Below, piece after piece: positions 16,990-24,531 of a stretch of 24,531 nucleotides of DNA. Each line of letters starts with the position of its first letter. The first letter of the stretch is position 1. The DNA is from Welwitschia mirabilis (lineage: Eukaryota > Gnetophyta > Gnetopsida > Welwitschiales), in the NCBI GenBank assembly GCA_051453625.1, contig JBOZIK010000001.1:168114606-168139136 (forward strand). The letters are read 5' to 3'. Under the pieces are notes generated by a model, which saw only the letters and a program-made list of their open reading frames with translations, was not told the DNA's origin and did no database searches. The position numbers and the translations under genes were made by a program.

Positions 16990-17540
16990 TTCGTATGCGT
17001 TAAGCCTTAGGGGTCATGATCCCGATCTTTCAAAGGAGTTCTTCAGAAACAAGAATGGCAGACCTACTCGAATAGGTAACATGGTCATTTGTATTGAGAT
17101 CCCTTCTATTAGTGATGTCATCTGCACATGACCTTAGGGTATTGAGCTCAAAGTGCCTCAGTTTGAAAGACTAATAAGTAAAACTTTGAGAAAAGAGGAG
17201 GAAGCTATAAAAGAAAAGATTTTCCAAGGACTTTTGATGCTTGGATAGCTCTGATTATGAAGTATGTCACCTTGGAAGGACACTTTGACAAAATACATGA
17301 GCTCCATTTCCATGCCTTTGCTGCCATGATGGGAGAATTCTAGATAGATCTCCCTTTTCTCCTTTTAGATTCACTCCACTACTCTCTCCAAAGTTATAAG
17401 GTAAGATATGGAGGCTTAATTTCACTTCTTTATCAAAGGAAAATGCAAATAGATGCAGGAGTTTTAAGATACTCCAAGAGGGCCTATCCGAAAGCTGATG
17501 TTGTAGGAGACTCTTAGATACACCGAGAGCAACAAGAAGT
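16990..17540 (+). pseudogene. Decayed coding region, possibly a plant transposon protein
   Basis: Two stretches keep long readable frames. 17010-17113 reads DPDLSKEFFRNKNGRPTRIG then NMVICIEIPSISDV. 17254-17450 has one stop in about 65 codons and reads KYVTLEGHFDKIHELHFHAF, then IDLPFLLLDSLHYSLQSYKV. The pattern (F-F-x-N-K-N-G-K/R-P-x-R-I-G-N; Y-V-T-L-E-G; x-F-P-F-L-L-x-S-L) recalls, from memory, the 'putative plant transposon protein' type found in plant repeat DNA. I cannot confirm the family. A 153-codon minus-strand open frame over the same DNA (17267-17728) looks like a chance frame. Confidence 0.4.
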
Positions 17541-17876
17541 GTGGTCTCCCTGTGCCTGCTAGGTGCGCTGATGATGCACCAGAAGACTAGGAACAACACT
17601 ATTAGTCTAATCCATAGGAAACTGAGCAATAGCAACAAGAATAGGGAGCAGAAGAAGAGGAGGTTGAGTCTAACACTGTCACTCCACTTGCCCAAATTCC
17701 TCCTAAATTTGCTCCTAGTGAATACCACTTTGTTGTCAACCCATTTTTGTATACTAGTTTAGAGCCTATATCTGACTGGAATTGGGAACCAGGGCTAATT
17801 AAACTAGATGTTGATGTTTGGGGTTTTGATTACTAGTGTGACTTCTATANNNNNNNNNNNNNNNNNNNNNNNNNNA
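17541..17876. other. Unassigned, with a 26-N gap
   Basis: Probably the tail of the decayed coding region to the left. The gap 17850-17875 abuts the LTR of copia element 2, so the target duplication of that element cannot be checked on this side. Confidence 0.45.
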
Positions 17877-18171
17877 TGTTGTAATCTTCTCATGTTTTAG
17901 TTTATAATTTATTTACCATTTCTCCCCAAACAAAGAAAAAAAGCTTCTAGTAACTTTTAAACGGGTCTAGGGTTTCAAGCAAACTCACGTTTTCCCTTTT
18001 CGCCTTTTTATGTTGCTTTTCCTTTTCACCTTTTTTTTCCCAGGGCGAGGGGAAGGTAAAGTACCCAAGGAAGTTAACATCCTAACTCTCCTTTTACAAC
18101 ATTACAAAGGGTTCACTATCAAAATATAATATTATAACATCAAAATAAAAATTTGGCCTCATGTATCAACA
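17877..18171 (-). repeat. 3' LTR of copia element 2 (295 bp)
   Basis: On the minus strand the LTR runs from TGTTGATACATGAGG (18171) to GATTACAACA (17877), with 5-base inverted ends TGTTG/CAACA. It directly follows the polypurine tract, which fixes its start. AT-rich TATA-like stretches lie near the start (about 18122-18135) and a CATAAAAAGG at about 18005-18014; either could have served as the promoter core, but neither is proven. The partner 5' LTR is not found in the window, so the insertion cannot be dated. Confidence 0.8.
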
Positions 18172-18182
18172 CTCTCCCACTT
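18172..18182 (-). other. Polypurine tract of copia element 2
   Basis: AAGTGGGAGAG on the minus strand, immediately before the LTR start TGTTG. This is the normal place and form for the plus-strand primer of copia cDNA synthesis. The upstream text (AAATTTGTCTTC on the minus strand) is also typical of plant copia elements. Confidence 0.88.
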
Positions 18183-18300
18183 GAAGACAAATTTTCCATG
18201 TCTTTAAGGAAAACTCCTTATGCAACTCAACAAATGCACTATTTTCCAAAGCCCCTAGACTAGAGGTCCAATAGTCCAATACCTTCCATGTAGGTGTTAT

Positions 18301-18778
18301 CATAGAGTAAAATGTCGCAACATGTCGCCAAAAAAGGGCGATGTCACCCTTTTTTCAATTTGAAAATGTCTTCAAATTGGCGAACATTTTNNNNNNNNNN
18401 NNNNNNNNNNNNNNNNNNNNNNNNNNNNNNNNNNNNNNNNNNNNNNNNNNNNNNNNNNNNNNNNNNNNNNNNNNNNNNNNNNNNNNNNNNNNNNNNNNNN
18501 NNNNNNNNNNNNNNNNNNNNNNNNNNNNNNNNNNNNNNNNNNNNNNNNNNNNNNNNNNNNNNNNNNNNNNNNNNNNNNNNNNNNNNNNNNNNNNNNNNNN
18601 NNNNNNNNNNNNNNNNNNNNNNNNNNCATCTCATAAAATTAATAAGCTTTGAATTTTTTGGAGAAAAATAATTGCCGACATTTTGCTCTGACATATTGCC
18701 GACATAATGGCAATATGTCTCCCCAACATGACTTTTTGAGTCTGCCGACATTTTAATCTGCTGACATTTTACTCATTG
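18301..18778 (-). mobile_element. Non-autonomous TIR transposon, copy 2
   Basis: The ends are CATAGAGTAAAATGTC (18301-18316) and, inverted, CAATGAGTAAAATGTC (18763-18778): 14 of 16 bases agree. GGTGTTAT flanks both sides (18293-18300 and 18779-18786), a perfect 8-bp target duplication that differs from that of copy 1, so the insertions were independent. Read from the right end, the sequence matches the left end of copy 1 (8118 onward); the left end matches the right end of copy 1. The middle is a 236-N gap (18391-18626). It sits between the pol end and the LTR of copia element 2. No coding capacity is visible. Confidence 0.88.
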
Positions 18779-18975
18779 GGTGTTATGCTTGCAGCCATTC
18801 ACATCCTTCGTCAAAAATCAACCAGATTGTCTTCTATTTTAAACATAACAAGACAAATTTTCTCCTTCTCCACCAAATCCCAAATGAAGTGATACTAAAT
18901 CTATCTGCTTTGTATAAGCATCAAACATTGCATTCTTTGCCAAATGAATTGCACATTGGCTATCACAATAAACTG
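18779..18975 (-). pseudogene. Copia RNase H end (element 2), left contig copy
   Basis: The minus-strand translation gives CDSQCAIHLAKN (about 18968-18933; family CDSQSAIHLAKN), a TK-x-IDL segment (family TKHIDV) and a decayed version of the usual pol end near 18810. Together with the transposon end to its left, 18670-18975 matches 19077-19382 base for base without indels and with about a dozen substitutions. The two therefore probably represent one locus. Confidence 0.85.
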
Positions 18976-19075
18976 NNNNNNNNNNNNNNNNNNNNNNNNN
19001 NNNNNNNNNNNNNNNNNNNNNNNNNNNNNNNNNNNNNNNNNNNNNNNNNNNNNNNNNNNNNNNNNNNNNNNNNNN
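18976..19075. other. 100-N gap between overlapping contigs
   Basis: The right contig begins by repeating the last 306 bases of the left contig (offset 407). A negative gap, meaning an unmerged overlap, explains this more simply than a duplication. Confidence 0.8.
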
Positions 19076-19195
19076 CAATTGCCGACATTTTGCTCTGACA
19101 TATTGCCGACATAATGGCGACATGTCTCCCCGACACGACTTTTTGAGTCTACCGACATTTTAATTTGCTGACATTTTACTCATTGGGTGTTATGC
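19076..19195 (-). repeat. TIR transposon end, second version
   Basis: This repeats the right end of the transposon at 18670-18778, including GACATTTTACTCATTG and the following GGTGTTAT (19186-19193). It occurs because the contig overlaps its left neighbour; it need not be a third insertion. Confidence 0.75.
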
Positions 19196-19960
19196 TTGCA
19201 GCCATTCACATCCTTCGTCGAAAATCAACCAGATTGTCTTCTATTTTAAACATAACAAGACAAATTTTCTCCTTCTCCACCACATCCCAAATGAAGTGAT
19301 ACTAAATCTATATGCTTTGTATAAGCATCAAACATTGCATTCTTTGCCAAAAGAATTGCACATTGGCTATCGCAACAAACTGTGTATCTAGTTTATGGAA
19401 GACCAAACCACTCAAGAATGCGCCTCAATCGATTCATCTACTTGGTTGTTTCTGTCAAAGTAATGTATTCAGCCTTTGTGGTGGACAAGGCCACATCACT
19501 CTAAAAAAGGCATGACATCCAGCTAACTACACCACCTCTAGGAGTGAACACATAACCAATAGTTGATTTCCTAATATCTCCACACCCTATAAAATTTGCA
19601 TATAAAAAATCAACAGCCTTCAAACCTACACCTCCAAAGCATAGAGAGTGGTTGTGAATGCTATTCAAATACCGCAAAATACCTTTTTATGATGCATCCA
19701 TCTAGGGTTACTCATGTACCTAGAAACAACTCCCACTACATCCACAATGCCTAGTCTAGAGTAGACCATGGCATACATGAAACTACCTACTACAGAAGTA
19801 TAAGTCACATTAACCATACCTTTCTTCTCCCAACTGGAAGAAGAGCAATCCCCTTTTGACAGCTTAAAATGTCCTACCAAGAGAGGAGAAATGGGAGAGC
19901 AATCTACGATGTTAAGCCTATCCAAGACCTTACCAATGGGATCAAGTTGACTCAATCATA
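19196..19960 (-). pseudogene. Copia RNase H (element 2)
   Basis: The minus strand is open at 19955-19665 and reads LLVGHFKLSKGDCSSSS, then TYTSVVGSFMYAMVYSRL and VGVVSRYMSNPRWMHH, matching copia RNase H nearly throughout (family: YSSAVGSLMYAMVCTRPDI). After a break it continues with STIGYVFTPRGGVVSWMS (about 19585-19530) and a VALSTTKAEY-like part near 19500, where TEAEY has Lys for the first Glu. AIxLAKN follows near 19350. Stops separate the parts. Confidence 0.92.
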
Positions 19961-20610
19961 GTTTCATGTTCTTACTGCCTTGTTCAATCCTCATTCCAAA
20001 GATTTGTTTTGCCTGTCCAAGGTTTATAATGGCAAACTTCTTTACCATCTATAATTTGAATTTACTAATTTCATGTGGATCATTTCCTCCTATCAACATA
20101 CCATCTACATCCAACAAAGAAAAGTAGTCTTACTAGTCGTGGTTCTTAAAAAATAAATGCATGGATCCCCCTCACACCTTCTGTATCCTACTCCAGAAGG
20201 AAAGCGTGAATATTTTTGTACCACTACTTTAGTGCTTCTCTCAAGCCAAAAAGGTTTCTTTTCAACTTACATACAAGGCCTTTGCCACTTCCTAGATCTT
20301 TAGGTTGCTCCATATAGATTTCTTCTTCGAAGTCACCATGCAAGAAAGCAGTTTTGATATCCAGCTATTCTAATTTCAAATCCATGCAAGCCCCTGTGGC
20401 TAAAATGATGCGCATGGAAGTATTTTTCACACAAAAGACAAAAATCTCATTAAAATTATTACTTTTCTTTTGTCTAAAGCCTTCTACCACCATTTTAGCC
20501 CTGTAACGCTTCTCTATTAGCCTCTTACTTCAGCATGTAAATTCACCTATTCTTCCATGCCTTCTTCCCCAGTGGCAAAGGAACAAGATCCTGGGTGTGA
20601 TTATGTTTAA
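19961..20610 (-). pseudogene. Copia reverse transcriptase (element 2)
   Basis: Minus-strand segments in order are LVPLPLGKKAW (about 20595-20555), LDIKTAFLHGDFEEEIYMEQ (about 20364-20302, very close to the family consensus LDVKTAFLHGDLEEEIYMEQ), and GLVCKLKRNLFGL after a short Gly-Lys stretch (about 20285-20240). The catalytic YVDD box reads DVDG in LDVDGMLIGGND (about 20114-20080), so the second Asp of the pair is Gly and Tyr is Asp. GQAKQIFGMRI (about 20010) follows. Several stops show that it is inactive. Confidence 0.9.
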
Positions 20611-20639
20611 AAGATTCTCATTCTTCATTCATGGATTCC

Positions 20640-21660
20640 AACAATTTTCCAACTTCAAGACCAAAGATGGATTCTTGATAAGATTCTGCTTCACTTGCAT
20701 CAATATACAAAATGTAATTTAGAGATGGAGAATATCTAAAAGGAGCTCTACTAGGTCTTGTAGAATGCCAAACCTAATGATTTAGAGCTTGGAAGTTTTC
20801 TACTTCTTGTTTCGATTCAAACCCATGTACAAGTTCATGCATTTGTTTTGCTTTGAGAATCTTTATCTACAATGCCACCATTTTCTGCTTGAGCTAGAAC
20901 ATTAACAAACTTACAAAGGGTGCAAAGATCAAGAATTTCCCTCATTTTGACTCCTTTCCTATGATTTATAAAACATAAGATTTTCATTAAAGATCACATC
21001 CCTTGATCTAATTACCTACCTTGCCATAGAATCCTAGAGTCTGTAACCACGGTTATCAACACCATAACTCAAAAACACACATTTCTAGCTCGTTCCCCCC
21101 ATTTGAAGAATTTTGTTAATGAAACTAAGCAACACACCCAATCGTTCTAAGGTATGAGTAAGAAATAAAGATCCCACTCCCAAGACATTCCAGCATCTCT
21201 CCATCTAAGATAGTATGCAAACACATGTTTAAAAGACTTACCATTGTTGTTGCAACTTTAGCCTAGAAACGTTTTCACAAGCTAGAATGTGCAAGAACTA
21301 CTCTAACTCTCTCCATTATGGTTCTATCCTGACTTTTAATTTTGTTGTGGAGTTCTAGGCATTTTCTTGTAATAAAGGATTATTGATTCTCTGTAGAAAT
21401 TTTCAAACTTCTTAAAAGTATACTTCCCTCCATTATCAATCAACAAACCCTTGATTTTGCAACCAATTGTATTCTCTACTGTAGCCTTGAAGATTTTAAA
21501 GGTCTAAAACGCTTTGTCTTTGGATTTCTAAGGATACAGCCACAATGTTGAAAAGTCATCAATAGAAGTAATGAAATACAAAGCACTTCCTGAGAAAGTA
21601 TCTCCAATGGAACTAGTCAAATCAGAGTGGATCAATTCTAATCTATGACCTTTCAAATGT
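20640..21660 (-). pseudogene. Copia integrase (element 2)
   Basis: The minus strand begins with LELIHSDL (about 21650-21620), containing the first catalytic Asp, then SIDDFSTLWLYP (about 21560), KSKDKAF and a TFKIFKATVEN segment. LIDNGGKYTF (about 21445-21415) keeps the second catalytic Asp, and RTPQQN (about 21357-21340) follows. The C-terminal part shows CVFELWC/YGVD and GYRL-like text (about 21085-21040) and VIRSRDVIFNE (about 21015-20983). The core catalytic Asp residues survive, unlike in element 1, but stops interrupt the frame. Confidence 0.88.
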
Positions 21661-21900
21661 TTATTGTTCCTCTTCTAAAACTCTTTTACTTTTAGCAACT
21701 ACAAAATCAAAAGAAAATTGGGAAGAGATAGAAAACTTAGGTAAAAGACCTGTAAAAACTAGACCTACAACCCTTTTCACTTGGCTGTCCAAGACACTTG
21801 CGCCAACTTCTAACAGCTTCTTCATTTGCAACACATGCAGAACTAATAGGATCAACAGAATGCAGAACATGTATGGTCCCTTCCCTGCTACCACAAGTTA
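21661..21900 (-). pseudogene. GAG-pre-integrase segment (element 2)
   Basis: A 77-codon minus-strand open stretch (21894-21661) reads LLEVGASVLDSQVKRVVGLV, then FTGLLPKFSISSQFSFDFVV and AKSKRVLEE. Its place directly before the integrase, and its partial fit to the WHxRLGHPS...L...C..C pattern, mark the zinc-binding GAG-pre-integrase region. The His and Cys residues are mostly lost. Further left and right the frame is broken. Confidence 0.6.
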
Positions 21901-22423
21901 TTGCCAAAGCTCCCTTGCTGATTTTCTAAGAGGTGCTATTAAAAGTGGTAGCGAAATGGCAATCACAAAATTGTCTTGCAGAACATGTCTTATGTTGGTC
22001 ATGGTAAGTTTTGACCCTTTTGGCTGCTCAAGATCACTATTCATCTGCCTCTAATTTCATACATGCAATCATCTTATAACCAGACACATGAACCATCTAT
22101 GGCATGTTCATAAGTAGAAAAGAAAGCCTTGCTTAGATAGACATGAAAACATGTGCCTATATTTATTATCCAAATTTCATGCATAGAATAAGTAGAAATG
22201 TTAATATCACTTCCTGCATCCATAAGGCAACATCAACTTCTCCATCTAAAAATGGCACAAAACTAGAAGCTTCCTCCTTTTAACTTATCTATGCTTTTCT
22301 ATAAGCTCCCAATAGTCTCTCCTCAAGTGCCCTTTCTTTTCATAGTACTAGCATGCAATGTCTTCCCTAAGATCTAGCTCTCCTCTTACCATAGTTGCAA
22401 AATGTCTATCAAATCGCAAATCC
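21901..22423 (-). pseudogene. Gag end and protease region with decayed zinc knuckle (element 2)
   Basis: On the minus strand, 22353-22313 reads C-stop-Y-Y-EKKGHLRRDYW. This is the copia gag zinc knuckle C-x2-C-x4-H-x4-C with two of its three Cys changed to Tyr and His kept. A basic stretch precedes it (about 22400-22365). Protease should lie at 22250-21950, but no clear D-S/T-G active site can be read. 22424-22439 is a run of 16 T where the inserted block begins. Confidence 0.65.
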
Positions 22424-22690
22424 TTTTTTTTTTTTTTTTGATTTGGAGATTCTATATCACCAAATCACTTTGGAGCATTTTGTGGATTGTTGTGAATCGC
22501 TAACATGTAAAAACCTTAGAGTCAAATTTAAAACTTAATGAAATCAATCTAATCTTTAAGTGAAATATAAAAAATTAAAGCTTTTAAATTGTCTTCCTAC
22601 TTATTGTTCAGCTTACACCTACCTGAGAATGTCAAAATAATTAAAATATTCCATGTGTGTTGGGTCTAAGCCTCAAAAAATAACAAACCT

Positions 22691-22830
22691 CTCTAGATCT
22701 TTGCAAATCTCTCTAGATCTCTACAAATCTTTTCGGAGCTCTGCAGATCTCTTCATATCATTGTAGATGTAGAGTGGATCATTATAGAGTGGATCGCCCC
22801 AGATCACAATATAATGCTCCGGATCAAGAT
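22691..22830. repeat. 20-bp tandem repeat (minisatellite), decaying
   Basis: Successive 20-base units start at 22691, 22711, 22731, 22751, 22771, 22791 and 22811. The first two, CTCTAGATCTTTGCAAATCT and CTCTAGATCTCTACAAATCT, differ at two positions. Later units keep GAT-type words in register but diverge more and more. Confidence 0.7.
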
Positions 22831-22887
22831 TCAGGAGGAATTGCAATCCAAAACCAATTTGGAGCTTTTTTTTTCTTTTTTTCTTTT

Positions 22888-22914
22888 CTTCTTCTTCTTC
22901 TTCTTCTTCTTCTT
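22888..22914. repeat. (CTT)n microsatellite in a longer T/C tract
   Basis: A CTT trinucleotide run inside a pyrimidine tract (about 22866-22920) of the inserted block. It gives the Phe/Leu runs seen in translation. Confidence 0.9.
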
Positions 22915-22996
22915 TTTCTTGTGGGGAGGTGGGGCGGCGCGGAAGGAGGTGTTGGGTGAATCAAGATCTAGATCGCCCCAGATCACGAATTGAATC

Positions 22997-23130
22997 TACA
23001 TTTCACAACTATAGCTCTTACTACAACCACGTCCTCCTCTATTCTGAGAATATCCTCTATCACTTTCAAGGCCTTCAACTTGATTATAACTACTGCTAGT
23101 TCCCATTAAGTTCCAAATTTCCACACCTAA
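22997..23130 (-). pseudogene. Copia gag C-terminal basic segment (element 2)
   Basis: The minus strand reads WNLMGTSSSYNQVEGLESDR then GYSQNRGGRGCSKSYSCEM. A Gly/Arg-rich stretch just before the zinc knuckle is typical of copia gag, which packages RNA. It is separated from its zinc knuckle by the inserted block. Upstream (above 23130) no further gag is recognised. Confidence 0.6.
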
Positions 23131-24531
23131 CCAGTGCTTTAAACGGTGATTAGTCGTCGCGATCCCTTGTTGCCAACTCGATACGAGTTGGCTAAATTTT
23201 TTTAGTGACTTCTAAGCGACTCGTTAAAATATAGCCTCCAAAAGTTGGCGACAGTCAGGCGCCAAAGCTTAAAAACGAGTATCGATTCTCTAATAGGCAA
23301 ATGATTTCTGGGAAGGCGAGGCTGCGAAGGCACATCGCCTCTGCCTCTCTGTGAAGGCACACAAGCAACACTGTGGTAGCATATTGAATTTGTTCTCTAG
23401 AGATTGGACAAATAGTCAAAAACTCAGCATACTTCCATTGATTGCCTTGTACTCCGAAACAACAACTTGGGCAAGATCAAAACTCAACACTCAAAAGGTC
23501 ATTGATTCCTAATCACAACACAACATTTTGATTGCATATTTCATTGCTACAAATCATGTTCTTAAGCTCTCCTACAGATTCGTACAGATGCAATTTTGTA
23601 CTTGCTTCTGTAATAAGGCTGATCCGCTGATGGTAGTCTTAGCAAAATATGACAGAAGTGAATTCTGGAAATGGAAAATAAGCCTAAAACAAAGATGTCC
23701 CTTTTCCTTTCTTGTCTCCTCCAACTTCAAAATGTCTGTAGCGCTTGATAGGGTGTTGGGGACTTGGGACTTGGGAGACATGCTTGATTTCTCTTCAGGC
23801 ATATCTTTCATTCTCTGTTCAATTGTCAAAGTTAATTTTTTACGTTTTCTTAGATGCAAACCTAGCCCCTATAATTCTGATTACCTAGCATGGAAAGTTG
23901 GCAACTTATGACTTGATATCAATCTTGAGGATGATATAGCTTTAGTAATTAGTTCATTTTGTTAGAAGAATTAGGATGACTTAACCATTTTTTGTATCTC
24001 CATTAGTTCTCACTCTAGCTACTGGATTTATGGTTGTTTATGTTTCATCATGAAAGATTTTGCTAGATGGTTTACTTTGTGATAGCACTGCTTGACTATC
24101 ATTATATTATGTCACCTTACAAATCTGTTTTTGCACACATATGACATATTATATTTCATATTTTAATTATACATCATACCACTCATCCTATGATAGGATG
24201 TTTATTTTGTAGAAGTAATATTTGTTATATTTTCTTCAAGTTTCCTAAAGTGCATAACTGCATATGACTAATATCTATTGCATTCTCTTTCTTGATGTGT
24301 TTGTCTTTGCCATAGACTGCTCTTGAATTCTAGTCCAAATGATTAATATCAAATGAACCAGCAGTGCTTTATAAAAGATGTCCTTATAGAGAGTAAATGT
24401 GAGAGTTTGAGAAATCAATTTTGTATCGGAGAGCTTTTGGAAGTCCTGAAACTATTTCTATTCGCTGGAATATTTCTGATCTCTAGATTTCTAATTTTCT
24501 ACTCATTTCTTTTATGCTTATAACTCACACA
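23131..24531. other. Unassigned sequence to the window end
   Basis: 23132-23400 is richer in CG dinucleotides and GAC/GTC words than its surroundings and contains a perfect palindrome (GCCAACTCG-ATA-CGAGTTGGC, 23172-23192). It may be a separate insertion, but no target duplication could be found. The overlapping open frames at 23528-23911 (plus) and 23572-23859 (minus) match no family I know. 23920-24531 is AT-rich with no coding signal. The 5' LTR of copia element 2 should lie in or beyond this stretch, but I see no match to its 3' LTR. Confidence 0.5.

Larger units (their letters stand above)
22424..22990. mobile_element. ~560-bp insertion in copia gag, family unknown
   Basis: The copia gag tail (22997-23130) and the zinc knuckle (22313-22353), normally close together, are about 640 bases apart. 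The intervening block begins with 16 T on the plus strand, which would be a poly-A tail for a minus-strand SINE or LINE fragment. It contains 20-bp tandem repeats (22691-22830), a (CTT)n run (22888-22914) and GATCGCCCCAGATCAC twice (22792-22807 and 22971-22986). I find no convincing target duplication and no coding sequence. Confidence 0.55.
17877..23130 (-). mobile_element. Ty1/copia retrotransposon 2, decayed and nested (minus)
   Basis: Read on the minus strand, parts appear in copia order: basic gag tail (23130-22997), zinc knuckle (22353-22313), GAG-pre-integrase (about 21900-21660), integrase (21640-20980), RT (20600-20000), RNase H (19960-18800), polypurine tract (18182-18172) and 3' LTR (18171-17877). 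A TIR transposon and a ~560-bp block are inserted in it. The 5' LTR and primer-binding site are not recognisable before the window ends. Stops and shifts occur in every domain. Better conserved than element 1. Confidence 0.9.

Noticed and set aside
17267-17728. 153-codon minus-strand open frame
   Set aside because: It is hydrophobic and motif-free, while the plus strand of the same DNA has the more protein-like patterning.
23132-23373. CAGTG...CACTG ends as a possible hAT-type MITE
   Set aside because: Only five inverted bases match, and the 8-bp flanks (CACCTAAC and TGGTAGCA) do not agree, so there is no target duplication.
23528-23911. 127-codon plus-strand frame and overlapping 95-codon minus-strand frame
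   Set aside because: Neither shows a known motif. A weak resemblance of part of the minus frame to a gypsy gag segment lacks the Cys/His pattern.

Overview
The window looks like intergenic DNA from a large, repeat-filled plant genome. A gymnosperm or another big-genome seed plant fits, but the species cannot be fixed from this sequence. I find no intact host gene. Almost every protein-like stretch is a decayed retrotransposon: Ty1/copia pol on both strands, and plant L1-type LINE ORF1/ORF2. They carry many stops and frameshifts, and several catalytic residues are lost. Runs of N break the assembly at 12 places.

Layout from left to right. 1-1017 is unassigned. 1026-3048 holds two near-identical ~1 kb units, each with a tRNA-like SINE head on the minus strand. 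3049-3787 is low-complexity DNA with an (AG)n tract and an isolated initiator-Met primer-binding-site-like sequence (minus). 3788-5586 is unassigned. 5587-~10180 is copia element 1 (plus): integrase, reverse transcriptase, RNase H and a likely 3' LTR. It is interrupted by a tRNA-derived SINE, by an inverted copia RT piece next to a T-rich block, and by a short TIR transposon. ~10840-16712 is two L1-type LINE pieces in the same orientation. Each is hit by the same young LTR family, in opposite orientations. 16713-17849 is a decayed, possibly transposon-related coding region. 17877-~23130 is copia element 2 (minus): 3' LTR, polypurine tract, RNase H, RT, integrase, GAG-pre-integrase and gag zinc knuckle. 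It carries a second copy of the TIR transposon and a ~560-bp insertion. 23131-24531 is unassigned apart from a short palindrome.

The most useful new observation is a short non-autonomous TIR transposon family, present at 8118-9510 and 18301-18778. Its ends share a 12-bp core (GAGTAAAATGTC), each insertion is flanked by its own ~8-bp target duplication, and its ends are dense in TGTCGGC-like motifs. The second is structural. At least four of the six 100-N gaps are flanked by the same sequence on both sides, differing by a few percent. These look like unmerged allelic or paralogous contig overlaps rather than true tandem duplications, and they inflate the apparent size of several features. I see no convincing new protein-coding system.
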